Shown one piece after another: positions 33,348 to 42,869 of a stretch of DNA of 64,000 nucleotides; the first letter of the stretch is position 1; the number at the start of each line of letters is the position of its first letter. Source of the DNA: Falsiruegeria litorea R37 (lineage in GTDB: Bacteria; Pseudomonadota; Alphaproteobacteria; Rhodobacterales; Rhodobacteraceae); NCBI RefSeq assembly GCF_900172225.1, contig NZ_FWFO01000001.1, positions 1,922,001-1,986,000 of the forward strand, in the 5' to 3' direction. The notes under the pieces are model-generated. The model did no database searches. It was given only the letters and a program-made list of their open reading frames with translations, and had not been told where the DNA came from. The position numbers were made by a program, and so were the translations under genes.

Positions 33348-34151
33348 TCAGCGTTCCGGCACAAAGAAAGTGAGCGCCGCCCAAAGGGTATCCCAGACCG
33401 CTTCGCTGTTTTTGGGGGCAGGACGCAGCACCACGGCATCCAGCAGATAAGTATGGCCCGGACGGGTGCGGATCAGGGCCTGCCCCCTGTCATCTGATTG
33501 CAGGGTTTTCACGTGGACGTCCCCGGTCGGAGCGCGTTCGATAATGGTGATCTGCGTCTCTGCCAGCGGTTGACCCTGATAAAGAAGTTGCACTGGAAGC
33601 CCTTGCGACAGGTCGTCCACATATGGGTTTACGCCCGCAATGAACTCGACCTCCATCCCGGTCACGTGGTCTGTGCCGGAACCCGACCCCACCGCGATCA
33701 GCGCCTTGGCATGTCGCGTGTAGCTTTCATAGAAGCCATCCCTGGGCAGGCCGCGTTCAAGATGACGCGACAGGACGTCCCCAAACCCCTTTTCGTCAAC
33801 GAAGGCCTGGAACTTGGACCATTCGTGATATTTGAGTGTCGAGGGCTGTGTTTGATGCACGATGACCAAAAGCCCGGGATCTTTGATCACCGTTTCAAGC
33901 GCTGGAATGTCCCCCATCCGACCCGCATAAGGCGCAACCTGACCGCCCTGATGCAGCTCGAACCGGGCGATGCGGGTGTCAAAGAACATCTGCGGGCTGC
34001 CTTCAAACCTTTGACCGATCACAAGATTGGCCATCAAAGGCGCGCCGGTTTCAACTTGATATTTTTCTGGTTCGATCCAAAACTCGTGCCCAAGGGCCAG
34101 CCTTGGCAGGGGCAGGCAAAGGGCAATGATCAAGAGCAGACGGGGCAACAT
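33348..34151 (-). CDS. DUF4198-type periplasmic protein
   Basis: 267 residues from the ATG at 34151, which opens on a clear signal peptide (MLPRLLLIIALCLPLPRLALG) followed by HEFWIEPEKYQVETGAPL, the N-terminal pattern of DUF4198/NikM-like proteins. A C-terminal Ig-like portion (TQITIIERAPTGDVHVKTLQSDDRGQALIRTRPGHTYLLDAV) is visible. Relatives often accompany Ni/Co or Cu transport genes. The start codon overlaps, head to head, that of the HupE gene on the other strand (shared CATG). Confidence 0.8.
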   Translation of the reverse strand: MLPRLLLIIALCLPLPRLALGHEFWIEPEKYQVETGAPLMANLVIGQRFEGSPQMFFDTRIARFELHQGGQVAPYAGRMGDIPALETVIKDPGLLVIVHQTQPSTLKYHEWSKFQAFVDEKGFGDVLSRHLERGLPRDGFYESYTRHAKALIAVGSGSGTDHVTGMEVEFIAGVNPYVDDLSQGLPVQLLYQGQPLAETQITIIERAPTGDVHVKTLQSDDRGQALIRTRPGHTYLLDAVVLRPAPKNSEAVWDTLWAALTFFVPER

Positions 34152-35286
34152 GCAAAAAACCTGTGTTGGGCTGATCCACAAGCTGCGGTTCTGGGCTGCT
34201 GTGTCAACCCTGTGGTTGCTGGTCACGGGTGCCGCCGCACATGAGGTGACGCCAACCATTGGCGATCTAAGCGTTCAGGACGGCCAGTTGCGGCTGGAAC
34301 TGCGTTTGAACATCGAGGCCTTTGTGGCCGGGATCGACCTGGACGGGATGGCGGACACCGATGCCTCTGACCTTTCGGATCGTTACGATGAACTGCGCAG
34401 GATGGATTCAGTGACGCTTGAGCGTCTGGTGCGTGAGTTTGCGCCTGTCTGGGTCGCCACAATCTGGGCAGAGGCTGCTAAGCCGATTGCCTGGAACTAT
34501 GAAGGGATCAGTATTCCCGTGGTTGGCAACCCCGAGTTGCCACGCGCGTCCGAGCTTTTGCTGGTTGGCGACTTGCCCATAGGCGCGCGGGCCGTGACCC
34601 TGACGTGGCCGGATGGGGCAGGGGCTTTGGTGCTGCGCCAGCAGGGGGTTGAACAGCCATATACCGGTTATCTGCAAGGGGGCGAAACCAGCCCGCCGAT
34701 TGCCTTGGACGGTGGTGCGTCGCGCAGTGCCTGGGAAGCCTTTGCAGCCTATGTCCCGGTTGGCTTTGACCACATTCTGCCGCGCGGCACCGATCACATT
34801 CTGTTTGTGCTGGGGCTCTTTTTCCTCAGCGCGCGCCTGCGACCGCTCTTGTGGCAGGTCACGGCCTTTACGCTGGCCCATACCGTCACGCTGGCGCTTG
34901 GGACGCTGGATGTGATCTCCATCAGTCCGGCCATTGTCGAGCCGCTGATCGCGCTGTCCATCGTTTTTGTCGCGGTCGAGAACGTCTTTACCCGCGCGCT
35001 GAACCCCTGGCGGCCCTTTGTGGTCTTTGGCTTTGGTCTGTTGCACGGGCTGGGTTTTGCCAGCGTGTTGGGAGAATTCGGCCTTCCGCAGGATCAGTTC
35101 TTTGCCGCGCTTTTGGGGTTCAACGTTGGTGTTGAGCTGGGGCAGTTGGCGGTTATTGCCGCCGCGTTCCTGACCCTGGGGCTGTGGTTTCGCAACAAAT
35201 ATTGGTACCGGGGCCGGATCGCGATCCCGGCCTCGATCGTCATTGCCTTGATCGGGGCATATTGGTTCGTGGAACGGGTGGTTTAA
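34150..35286 (+). CDS. HupE/UreJ-family membrane protein
   Basis: 378 residues from the ATG at 34150; an in-frame ATG at 34126 is possible. It has a signal peptide (WAAVSTLWLLVTGAAAHEV), an extracytoplasmic domain of about 200 residues, then six or seven helices. The conserved FDHILPRGTDHILFVLGLFFLS, FTLAHTVTLAL and GFGLLHGLGFASVL blocks carry the His/Asp residues of HupE. The family is proposed to import nickel or cobalt for hydrogenase or urease. The fused N-terminal domain is larger than in minimal HupE. Its stop overlaps that of thiE (TTAA). Confidence 0.85.
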   Translation: MQKTCVGLIHKLRFWAAVSTLWLLVTGAAAHEVTPTIGDLSVQDGQLRLELRLNIEAFVAGIDLDGMADTDASDLSDRYDELRRMDSVTLERLVREFAPVWVATIWAEAAKPIAWNYEGISIPVVGNPELPRASELLLVGDLPIGARAVTLTWPDGAGALVLRQQGVEQPYTGYLQGGETSPPIALDGGASRSAWEAFAAYVPVGFDHILPRGTDHILFVLGLFFLSARLRPLLWQVTAFTLAHTVTLALGTLDVISISPAIVEPLIALSIVFVAVENVFTRALNPWRPFVVFGFGLLHGLGFASVLGEFGLPQDQFFAALLGFNVGVELGQLAVIAAAFLTLGLWFRNKYWYRGRIAIPASIVIALIGAYWFVERVV

Positions 35287-35903
35287 CCCATCGCCGCGAT
35301 GAGGGTTTTCAGAGCCGCGAGAGGGTCTTCGGTGCTCCAGATCTCATCCCCGATGCCAAAGAAATCTGTGCAGGGCGTCAGAGAGTGGACCAACTCGGGC
35401 GTCAACCCGCCTTCGGCCACGATCGGTACCTCGACCACGTCGGACCACCATTGAAACAGCTCGGTTTCGGCTGTCGTCCCGTCCCCCAAGGCAGAGCTCC
35501 CCACAGGACCGAAGCTGACGTAGTCCACACCGGCTTCGCCCGCGATCAAACCATCATGGCGCGAGGTGCCGCAGAAACTGCCGACAATAGCGTCTGCGCC
35601 CAACTCCTTGCGCGCGGCGCGGACTGATTTGGCCGCGTCGGTCAGGTGAACCCCATCCAGGCCAAGCCGTTGCGCCATCAACACGTGATCCGAGATGACA
35701 ATGGCGATGTCGCGGGCATGGGCCACTTCGCGCACCGCATCTGCTGCGCGTGCCACATGATCTTCATCCGTGCTGGACAGTGACAGGCGCAGGCAGGCAA
35801 TCTCGGCCCCATCCAGAACACGGGCGAGCGTGTCGGGGTAGACATCAAGATCCAGGCTGGGCGGCGTGGAAAGATAGATCTGCGGCAGCTCGGGCGTGTC
35901 CAT
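35283..35903 (-). CDS. Thiamine-phosphate synthase-like protein
   Basis: 206 residues with the ThiE/TenI TIM barrel: IYLSTPPSLDLDVYPDTLARVLDGAEIACLRL, DIAIVISDHVLMAQRLGLDGVHLTD, VGSFCGTSRHDGLIAGEAGVDYVSFGPVG, VPIVAEGGLTPELV. ThiE couples thiazole phosphate to HMP diphosphate. Some expected ThiE residues (a clear N-terminal Q-R-K and the GTTK-like loop) are not seen, so it may be a diverged paralogue or TenI-like. No other thiamine genes or TPP riboswitch are near. It converges on HupE with overlapping stops. Confidence 0.78.
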   Translation of the reverse strand: MDTPELPQIYLSTPPSLDLDVYPDTLARVLDGAEIACLRLSLSSTDEDHVARAADAVREVAHARDIAIVISDHVLMAQRLGLDGVHLTDAAKSVRAARKELGADAIVGSFCGTSRHDGLIAGEAGVDYVSFGPVGSSALGDGTTAETELFQWWSDVVEVPIVAEGGLTPELVHSLTPCTDFFGIGDEIWSTEDPLAALKTLIAAMG

Positions 35904-36057
35904 GGGCGTGGGTCCTTATCCGTGTTTGGCGCGGTTTAGCGGATTGTGCCGGGGAAGGAAACTTTATTGCCCGCATTCCGGCGCGAAAACAGCGCCTTCT
36001 CTTGCCCTGCCGGTCCAGCAGCAGTAGAGCAGGCTGGATTTTTCGAAAGGTGAGACA

Positions 36058-36804
36058 ATGCCAAGCGAGACCGCGCAGCCCTCATTCGTGCTGGTTCGGC
36101 CCCAGATGGGGGAAAACATCGGCGCCGCGGCGCGGGCGATGTGGAACTTTGGCCTGGACCGGATGCGCATCGTTGGCCCGCGTGATGGCTGGCCCAACCC
36201 CAAGGCGGTCGCAATGTCCAGCGGGGCGGGGCGGCTGCTGGACGAGGCGCAGATCTATGACGATCTGGCGGGTGCCTTGTCGGACCGGACGTTTGTTTTT
36301 GCCACCACCGCGCGGCCGCGTGACCTGACCAAACCGGTTTACAGCCCTGAACGGGCCATGAAAATGGCCGCTGAAATGGTTGCGGCGGGCGAGCAGGTCG
36401 CTGTGCTTTTTGGGCCGGAACGCGCGGGTCTGGAAAATGACGACATCGCCAAGGCCAACGCCATCATCTCGGTCCCGGTGAACCCGGAATATGCCTCTCT
36501 CAACCTCGGCCAATGCGTGTTGCTGACGGCTTATGAATGGATGCGGCAGGCAGGCGATGTAACCCATGTGTCCGAGGTGCCGGGCAACAAGGGCGATTGG
36601 GCCACCGGGGTCGAGATCGAGAAACTGGTCGATCATTACGAGGAACGGCTGGACGAGGCCGGGTTCTTTTATCCACCCGCCAAGGCCGACAACATGAAGC
36701 TGAACCTGCGCAATCTGTGGAGCCGCATGCGTCTGACCCGTGCAGACGTGCAGATGCTGCATGGGATCATGCGGCAAATGGTGCGCTGGAAAGAACGCGG
36801 CTAA
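36058..36804 (+). CDS. trmJ: tRNA (cytidine/uridine-32-2'-O)-methyltransferase TrmJ-like
   Basis: 248 residues, SPOUT/SpoU fold. Motif 1 VLVRPQMGENIGAAARAMWNFGL, motif 2 LFGPERAGLENDD and motif 3 NPEYASLNLGQCVLLTAYEW are intact; these form the trefoil-knot SAM site. A C-terminal helical extension (DNMKLNLRNLWSRMRLTRADVQMLHG) marks the TrmJ subgroup, which methylates the ribose at position 32 of tRNA. GGTGA precedes the ATG. The 154-bp gap upstream separates it from the minus-strand thiE-like gene. Confidence 0.9.
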   Translation: MPSETAQPSFVLVRPQMGENIGAAARAMWNFGLDRMRIVGPRDGWPNPKAVAMSSGAGRLLDEAQIYDDLAGALSDRTFVFATTARPRDLTKPVYSPERAMKMAAEMVAAGEQVAVLFGPERAGLENDDIAKANAIISVPVNPEYASLNLGQCVLLTAYEWMRQAGDVTHVSEVPGNKGDWATGVEIEKLVDHYEERLDEAGFFYPPAKADNMKLNLRNLWSRMRLTRADVQMLHGIMRQMVRWKERG

Positions 36805-36864
36805 AGCTGGACGCCACCGGGCACGCGACATAGCTTGCCCCACAAGACAACACCCGAGGTAGCG

Positions 36865-38010
36865 ATGAGCCAGAAGCGCAATATCTTTGAAGAGGTCTCG
36901 GACGAGGCCCGTGACGAGCAGGCGGTGCAGCCCGGTATGATCGACCGGGGACGCGGCGGCGCGCGCAAGGCGATCCGGGCGTGGCTGATGGTGCTCTTTG
37001 GTTTGGTTGTGGCGATGATCGTCGTGGGCGGGCTGACACGGCTGACCGACAGCGGGCTGTCGATCACTGAATGGAGGCCTGTAACCGGGGCACTTCCGCC
37101 GATGTCGGAGGCCGAGTGGCAGTCCGAGTTCGACAAATACAAGCAGATCGATCAGTGGCGCATTCAAAACCAGTGGATGGATCTGGCTGATTTCAAAGAG
37201 ATCTACTGGTGGGAATGGGGCCATCGCCAACTGGGACGTCTGATCGGTGTCGTTTGGGCACTTGGCTTTTTTGGTTTCATGGCGGCCCGCAAAATCCCCA
37301 CCGGGTGGACCGGTCGTCTGTTCCTGCTGGGGGCACTAGGCGGCGCGCAGGGTGCGATCGGCTGGTGGATGGTGGCGTCCGGTGTGACGCAGGGCGAGGG
37401 CATGACCTCGGTCGCGAGCTATCGGTTGGCAACGCACTTGGGGCTTGCCTTTGTGATCCTGGGCTTCATCGCCTGGTATGCCTATATGCTTGGCCGGGAC
37501 GAGCGTGACCTGATGCAGGCGCGACGTGCGAAAGAAGCCAAGCTGTTCTCGCTGTCCACCGGGTTGATGCATTTTGCCTTTTTGCAGATCATCATCGGGG
37601 CCTTTGTTGCAGGCATCGACGCAGGCCGGTCGTATACCGATTGGCCGCTGATCGGCGGGCAGCTGTTGCCGCCGGACATGTCGGTACTGGACCCATGGTG
37701 GCGCAACCTGTTCGAAAGCCCCGGCCTGGTGCAGTTCATCCATCGATGCGCGGGCTACCTGCTCTTTGCTTTTGGCGTCGTCGTCTGGTTGCGCGGTCGT
37801 CAAAGCGCGCATCCCCAGACACGCTTTGCCTTTAACGCGGTCTTTGCGGCGTTGTCTCTGCAGGTGGTTCTGGGCATCACCACTGTTGTTTACGCCGCGC
37901 CGTGGCACATTGCGATTGCGCACCAGCTGCTGGCCGTGATCCTTTGGGCGCTGATCCTGCGCGCCCGCTTCCTGAGCGCTTACCCAGTTGCAACTTCTGT
38001 TCGAGGATAA
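36865..38010 (+). CDS. ctaA: Heme A synthase (COX15/CtaA type 2)
   Basis: 381 residues from the ATG at 36865. Eight membrane helices are predicted in two four-helix halves. Signatures: VVGGLTRLTDSGLSITEWRPVTGALPP in the first half, WWEWGHRQLGR and ATHLGLAFVILGF for heme-ligand His, and HRCAGYLLF and AIAHQLLAV in the second half. It oxidises the heme O methyl group to the formyl of heme A for aa3-type cytochrome oxidase. The carboxypeptidase gene follows after 6 bp and is probably in the same transcript. Confidence 0.95.
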   Translation: MSQKRNIFEEVSDEARDEQAVQPGMIDRGRGGARKAIRAWLMVLFGLVVAMIVVGGLTRLTDSGLSITEWRPVTGALPPMSEAEWQSEFDKYKQIDQWRIQNQWMDLADFKEIYWWEWGHRQLGRLIGVVWALGFFGFMAARKIPTGWTGRLFLLGALGGAQGAIGWWMVASGVTQGEGMTSVASYRLATHLGLAFVILGFIAWYAYMLGRDERDLMQARRAKEAKLFSLSTGLMHFAFLQIIIGAFVAGIDAGRSYTDWPLIGGQLLPPDMSVLDPWWRNLFESPGLVQFIHRCAGYLLFAFGVVVWLRGRQSAHPQTRFAFNAVFAALSLQVVLGITTVVYAAPWHIAIAHQLLAVILWALILRARFLSAYPVATSVRG

Positions 38011-38016
38011 CCCCAC

Positions 38017-39486
38017 ATGACTGCATTTGACCAATTGATGGCCTTTCAACGCGATACATCTGCCCTGGGGCAGATCGCCGGGCGTCTGGGCTGGGATCAG
38101 GAAACAGTCATGCCAAGGGGCGCCGCGGGTCAGCGTGGACAGGAAATGGCCGCGATCGAGGCCGTTCTGCACGCCCGTAAATCCGACCCGCGCGTAGCGG
38201 ACTGGCTGGAGGCTGCCGAGGCCCCGGATGAGGCCGGGACTGCGCAGCTGCGCGAGATCCGCCGAGCCTATGAGCGTGCTCAAAAGGTGCCCGCTGATCT
38301 GGCGAAAAAGCTGGCGCAGGTGACGTCCGAGGCACAAGGCAAATGGGCCCAGGCCCGCGCCGATGAAGATGTGGCTGCCTTTCTGCCGGTTCTCGAAGAG
38401 GTGGTCGCGCTGCGGCGTGAAGAGGGAGCGGCGCTGGCGAATGGTGGCGACATCAATGACGCGTTGGTCGAGGATTATGAGCCTTATACCACCAGCGACG
38501 AGATCGCCGCAATTTTTGATACCATGCGCCCGCGTCTGGTGGCTTTGCGCGCTGCCGTTCTGGAGCAACCGATGCCAAAAGGCGTTGTCGGAGAGTTCGA
38601 CGAAGGTGCCCAGATGAAGCTGTCGCGGCAACTCGCCAAAACCTTTGGCTACGACATGAGCAAGGGCCGCGTCGACAAGGCGGTGCACCCCTTCAGTTCG
38701 GGCAGCGGCTCGGATGTGCGGATCACCACCCGGACCAGTCCCACCGATCCGTTCAACTGCTTCTATTCCACCATCCACGAGGTCGGCCACGCCGCCTATG
38801 AACAGGGCATCGACCAGTCATTTGAACTCACCCCGCTGGGGCGTGGTGTTTCGATGGGGGTGCATGAAAGCCAAAGCCGGATCTACGAAAACCAGCTCGG
38901 CCGCTCGCGCGCCTTTACCGGTTGGCTGTTTGAGCAGATGAAAAACGCATTTGGCGACTTTGGCCTGAACACTGCAGATGAATTCTATGCCGCCGTCAAT
39001 CGGGTCCAGAACGGCTATATCCGGACCGAAGCGGACGAGGTTCAGTACAACCTGCACATCATGCTGCGGTTTGATCTGGAACGCGCCCTGATGCGGGGCG
39101 ACTTGCAGGTGTCGGACATCGAAGCTGCCTGGAATGATCGCTTCAAGGCCGATTTCGGCTATGACGTCGACCGGCCATCGAACGGGTGCTTGCAGGATGT
39201 GCATTGGTCGGTTGGCCTGTTTGGCTATTTCCCAACCTATTCGCTTGGCAACGTCTATGCTGGCTGCCTGTATGAGGCGCTGCGCGACGCCGTGCCAAAC
39301 CTGGACGACCAACTGGCCCAGGGCGACACATCAGGGGCAACAGGCTGGCTGCGCGAGAACCTGCAGCGTCACGGCAGCCTCTATGCGCCGCGCGATGTGA
39401 TCGAGCGCGCCAGCGGCAAGGTGCCGGGGCCAGAGGCGCTGCTGGACTACATCGAGAAGAAATTCAGCGGCATCTACAGCCTGTGA
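38017..39486 (+). CDS. Metallocarboxypeptidase, M32 (Taq) family
   Basis: 489 residues, normal for M32. Zn site HEVGHAAYEQGI near residue 256 (HExxH), third ligand Glu in GVHESQSRIYENQLGRS about 30 residues later. Other M32 blocks: GWDQETVMP, HPFSSGSGSDVRITTR, DEVQYNLHIMLRFDLE. It removes C-terminal residues from peptides in the cytoplasm. It lies 6 bp after ctaA. After its stop come a structured repeat and a bidirectional terminator. Confidence 0.95.
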   Translation: MTAFDQLMAFQRDTSALGQIAGRLGWDQETVMPRGAAGQRGQEMAAIEAVLHARKSDPRVADWLEAAEAPDEAGTAQLREIRRAYERAQKVPADLAKKLAQVTSEAQGKWAQARADEDVAAFLPVLEEVVALRREEGAALANGGDINDALVEDYEPYTTSDEIAAIFDTMRPRLVALRAAVLEQPMPKGVVGEFDEGAQMKLSRQLAKTFGYDMSKGRVDKAVHPFSSGSGSDVRITTRTSPTDPFNCFYSTIHEVGHAAYEQGIDQSFELTPLGRGVSMGVHESQSRIYENQLGRSRAFTGWLFEQMKNAFGDFGLNTADEFYAAVNRVQNGYIRTEADEVQYNLHIMLRFDLERALMRGDLQVSDIEAAWNDRFKADFGYDVDRPSNGCLQDVHWSVGLFGYFPTYSLGNVYAGCLYEALRDAVPNLDDQLAQGDTSGATGWLRENLQRHGSLYAPRDVIERASGKVPGPEALLDYIEKKFSGIYSL

Positions 39487-39538
39487 TCGACCAATCAGTG
39501 TGGCCTCGCATTTGGGCGCCACCGCCGAGCAGAGCGAG

Positions 39539-39590
39539 GCCCGGCCCAACGGGAGGAAGGCATCTTTGATGCCTGATCGACGGGCGGGAG
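39539..39590 (-). repeat. Structured dispersed repeat, copy B
   Basis: Read on the minus strand it gives CTCCCGCCCGTCG (39590-39578), hairpin GGCATC-AAA-GATGCC (39573-39559), then CCTCCCGTTGGGCCGGGC (39556-39539). The flanks match copy A at 8249-8302, but the hairpin arms differ in both strands and still pair. It is located in the gap between the M32 gene and gyrA. Confidence 0.7.
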
Positions 39591-39606
39591 TTTCTCCGTC
39601 AAACAA

Positions 39607-39640
39607 TGAAAAACCGCCCCGGTTCGATCCGGGGCGGTTT
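39607..39640 (-). terminator. Terminator of gyrA, probably bidirectional
   Basis: Perfect 12-bp stem AAACCGCCCCGG/CCGGGGCGGTTT, loop ATCGAA on the minus strand, then TTC. Including the arm this gives a run of five Ts after the GC stem, 26 bp past the gyrA stop. On the plus strand GGTTTGTTGTTT follows, so it may also end the M32 transcript. Confidence 0.88.
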
Positions 39641-39665
39641 GTTGTTTCCAGTTCTGTGAAAGAGA

Positions 39666-42398
39666 TCAGCTCTCGCCGTCTTCGTCCTCGTCGCCTTGAT
39701 CCGCAATCCAAGCCACGCTGACGACGCTTTCACCCTTGCCTGTGTTGAACACCTTAACGCCACCGGCGCTGCGTGAGCGGAAGGAGATCCCATCGACTGG
39801 CACCCGGATCGACTGCCCTTTGGACGTGGCCAGCATGATCTGATCATCAATCTCTACCGGGAAGGAGGCGATCAATTCTCCGCCGCGCATTGCCTTGTCC
39901 ATCGCCGCAACGCCCATGCCACCGCGACCGCGCACTGGGTAGTCGTGGCTGGAGCTGAGTTTTCCTGAACCGCCTTCGGTGATGGTGAGGATCAGGTTCT
40001 CGGCCGCCGACATCTCGGCATAGCGTTCCTGGCTGATCGTCGCCATTGCATTGCCTTCCTCGTCCGAGGCTTCGGCGTCATCAGCCAAACCGGCCACCGC
40101 GCGGCGCATTTTAAGATAGGCAGAACGCTCGTCCGAGGTCGCCTCGAAATGACGGATCACTGACATCGACACCACATTGTCATTGCCGTTCAGCTTGATG
40201 CCCCGTACCCCGGTCGATTTGCGGCCCTTGAACACGCGCACATCCGTAGTCTGGAAGCGGATCGCGCGGCCTGCGTTGGTCACAAGCATCACATCGTCAT
40301 CCTCGGAACAGATGCGTGCGTTGACCAGTTCCACATCCTCAGGCAGGTCCATGGCGATCTTGCCGTTGCGTTTCACGTTGGTGAAATCGCTCAACGCATT
40401 GCGGCGCACGTCGCCCGCGCTGGTGGCAAAGACGATCTGCAGGTTCTCCCACTCATCCTCTGGCACATCCACGGGCATGATCGCCGCGATGGAAACACCC
40501 GTAGGGATCGGCAAGATGTTGACGATCGCCTTGCCCTTGCCGGTGCGGCCCGATTGGGGCAGGCGCCAGGTCTTGAGCTTGTAGACCATGCCATCGGTGG
40601 TAAAGAACAAGAGCTGGGTATGCGTGTTGGCCACAAAGAGGGTGGTAACAACGTCCTCTTCTTTGGTTTGCATTCCCGACAGCCCCTTGCCACCGCGCTT
40701 TTGAGCGCGGAAATCGGCTAGTGGCGTGCGCTTGATGTAGCCGCCCGAGGTGATGGTCACGACCATGTCCTCACGCTCGATCAGGTCCTCGTCTTCCATG
40801 TCACCGGACCAGTCAACGATCTCGGTGCGGCGGTCGACGGCGAACTTTTCGCGCACCTCGCGCAGTTCGTCACCGATGATCGACATGATGCGTTCGCGCG
40901 ACGACAGAATATCGAGGTATTCCTTGATCTTGGCTGCCAGTTCTTCCAACTCGTCGGTGACTTCCTTCACCCCGATCTGGGTCAGGCGCTGCAGCCGCAG
41001 ATCAAGGATGGCGCGGGCCTGAACTTCGGTCAGGTTATAGGTGCCATCGTCGTTCATTTTCGAGAGCGGATCGTCGATCAGACGCAGATAGCTTTCGATC
41101 TCGGCCGCAGGCCAGCGACGGGTCATCAGCTTTTCACGCGCCTCGGCCGCGTCAGCAGACGAGCGGATGGTGGCAACAACTTCGTCCACGTTCGAAACGG
41201 CGACAGCCAGGCCACACAAGATATGGCTGCGTTCGCGTGCTTTGCGCAAGTCATAGGCGGTGCGACGGGCCACGACATCCTCGCGGAAGTCGATGAAGGA
41301 CGTCAGGAACCGGCGCAGGGTCAACTGTTCAGGTCGTCCGCCGTTCAGCGCCAGCATGTTGCAGCCGAACGACGTCTGCATCGGCGAGAACCGATAAAGC
41401 TGGTTCAGCACCACTTCGGGCGTCGCGTCACGTTTCAGCTCGACCACCACGCGAACACCGTTGCGGTCGGATTCGTCCTGCACGTGGCTGACGCCTTCGA
41501 TGCGCTTTTCGCGCACCGCTTCGGCGATCTTTTCGATCATCGAGGCCTTGTTTACCTGATAGGGGATCTCGTCCACGACAATGGCATAGCGATCGCGACG
41601 GATCTCTTCGACACGGGTCTTGGCGCGGATGATGACGCTACCGCGCCCTTCCAGATACGCCTTGCGCGCACCTGAACGGCCCAGCATCACACCACCCGTG
41701 GGGAAGTCGGGGCCAGGGATGTAGTCGATCAGCTGTTCGGATGTCAGATCCGGGTCGTCGATCAGGGCCAGCGTAGCGTCAACCACTTCGCCCAGGTTGT
41801 GCGGCGGGATGTTGGTGGCCATACCAACCGCGATACCGCCGGCACCATTGACCAGCATGTTCGGGAACCGGGCGGGCAGGACCGTCGGTTCCTTGTCCTT
41901 GCCATCATAGTTGTCCTGGAAATCGACCGTCTCTTTTTCGATATCGGCCAGCAGCGCACCTGCAGGCTTGTCCATGCGCACTTCGGTGTAGCGCATGGCC
42001 GCCGGGTTGTCGCCGTCCATCGAGCCAAAGTTGCCCTGACCATCGAGAAGAGGCAACGACATTGAGAAGTCTTGCGCCATTCGCACAAGCGCGTCGTAGA
42101 TCGCGCTGTCCCCATGGGGGTGGTATTTACCCATCACATCACCAACCGGGCGGGCCGATTTGCGATAGGACTTGTCGTGGGTGTTTCCGGTCTCGTGCAT
42201 CGCGTAAAGGATGCGCCGGTGTACCGGTTTCAGACCGTCGCGCAGGTCGGGAATGGCCCGAGAGACGATCACCGACATCGCGTAATCGAGATACGAGGTC
42301 TTCATCTCGGATTCGATGGACACCGTCGGCCCGTCGTATGCGGGGCGCTCGGGCGGGGTTTCGTCCATGTTTTCAGGGGTTTCTGGCGTATCGCTCAC
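39666..42398 (-). CDS. gyrA: DNA gyrase subunit A
   Basis: 910 residues from a GTG at 42398. Introduces negative supercoils with GyrB. The quinolone-determining region reads [20 protein letters not shown], with the usual Ser and Asp, so it looks quinolone-sensitive. Catalytic Tyr is in [10 protein letters not shown]. The C-terminal beta-pinwheel has a GyrA box-like QKRGGKG, and the tail is acidic ([11 protein letters not shown]). It is divergent from usg with a 193-bp gap. Confidence 0.98.
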   Translation of the reverse strand: MSDTPETPENMDETPPERPAYDGPTVSIESEMKTSYLDYAMSVIVSRAIPDLRDGLKPVHRRILYAMHETGNTHDKSYRKSARPVGDVMGKYHPHGDSAIYDALVRMAQDFSMSLPLLDGQGNFGSMDGDNPAAMRYTEVRMDKPAGALLADIEKETVDFQDNYDGKDKEPTVLPARFPNMLVNGAGGIAVGMATNIPPHNLGEVVDATLALIDDPDLTSEQLIDYIPGPDFPTGGVMLGRSGARKAYLEGRGSVIIRAKTRVEEIRRDRYAIVVDEIPYQVNKASMIEKIAEAVREKRIEGVSHVQDESDRNGVRVVVELKRDATPEVVLNQLYRFSPMQTSFGCNMLALNGGRPEQLTLRRFLTSFIDFREDVVARRTAYDLRKARERSHILCGLAVAVSNVDEVVATIRSSADAAEAREKLMTRRWPAAEIESYLRLIDDPLSKMNDDGTYNLTEVQARAILDLRLQRLTQIGVKEVTDELEELAAKIKEYLDILSSRERIMSIIGDELREVREKFAVDRRTEIVDWSGDMEDEDLIEREDMVVTITSGGYIKRTPLADFRAQKRGGKGLSGMQTKEEDVVTTLFVANTHTQLLFFTTDGMVYKLKTWRLPQSGRTGKGKAIVNILPIPTGVSIAAIMPVDVPEDEWENLQIVFATSAGDVRRNALSDFTNVKRNGKIAMDLPEDVELVNARICSEDDDVMLVTNAGRAIRFQTTDVRVFKGRKSTGVRGIKLNGNDNVVSMSVIRHFEATSDERSAYLKMRRAVAGLADDAEASDEEGNAMATISQERYAEMSAAENLILTITEGGSGKLSSSHDYPVRGRGGMGVAAMDKAMRGGELIASFPVEIDDQIMLATSKGQSIRVPVDGISFRSRSAGGVKVFNTGKGESVVSVAWIADQGDEDEDGES

Positions 42399-42591
42399 GT
42401 ATGCTGCCCGATCTTTGTCCAGGGTCTATATCTTGTGGATGTACCTTATCAGAAGGGGCATATGGGGTGCAAGCAAGCTGCTCACGCATCTGTCAGAAAA
42501 CCGTCACGAAACAGTAACGCGTTGTTTTTGGAAGTGATTAACCAATCTTGTGTTACGGTGAAGGGACCGAACCAGAAATGGAGGTCGAAAA

Positions 42592-42861
42592 ATGGAGCAG
42601 AACGAAACGGAATTGATGCTCAAAGGGTATGGGCTGACGACTGCAGAATTCTTCTATCACATGCCTGATTACATACACGTGCTGAACACATTCGTCTGGC
42701 AGGACTACGATCTGGCACCGGATCATCCCAAGCTGTTTAAATTTGTCGAATTCTGGCAGCGAGAAATTGAGGGCCCGCTGCATTCCGTGCGCTTCACTCA
42801 CCGAAAGATGATATCTCCTGGTGAGTGGCGCAATGTGGTCGGTGAGTTTCGTTTGAACTAA
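42592..42861 (+). CDS. usg: Usg family protein
   Basis: 89 residues preceded by GGAGG. LMLKGYGLTTAEFFYHMPDYIHVLNTFVWQDYDLAPDHPKL and FWQREIEGPLHSVRF are the hallmark segments of the alphaproteobacterial Usg family. Function is unknown. The YGLTTAE and WQDYDLAP blocks are nearly invariant in relatives I recall. It has its own promoter region, shared with divergent gyrA, and converges on the Hint-domain gene. Confidence 0.85.
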   Translation: MEQNETELMLKGYGLTTAEFFYHMPDYIHVLNTFVWQDYDLAPDHPKLFKFVEFWQREIEGPLHSVRFTHRKMISPGEWRNVVGEFRLN

Positions 42862-42869
42862 CCCATTTG

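Noticed and set aside
35904-36057. Possible TPP riboswitch before the ThiE-like gene
   Set aside because: No CTGAGA/THI-box sequence or matching stems are present in the upstream region.
37336-38790. A 484-codon open frame antisense to ctaA and the M32 gene
   Set aside because: It overlaps two well-supported genes completely and has no motif.
39500-39721. A 73-codon open frame between the M32 gene and gyrA
   Set aside because: It crosses repeat copy B and the gyrA terminator and runs into the antisense of gyrA.
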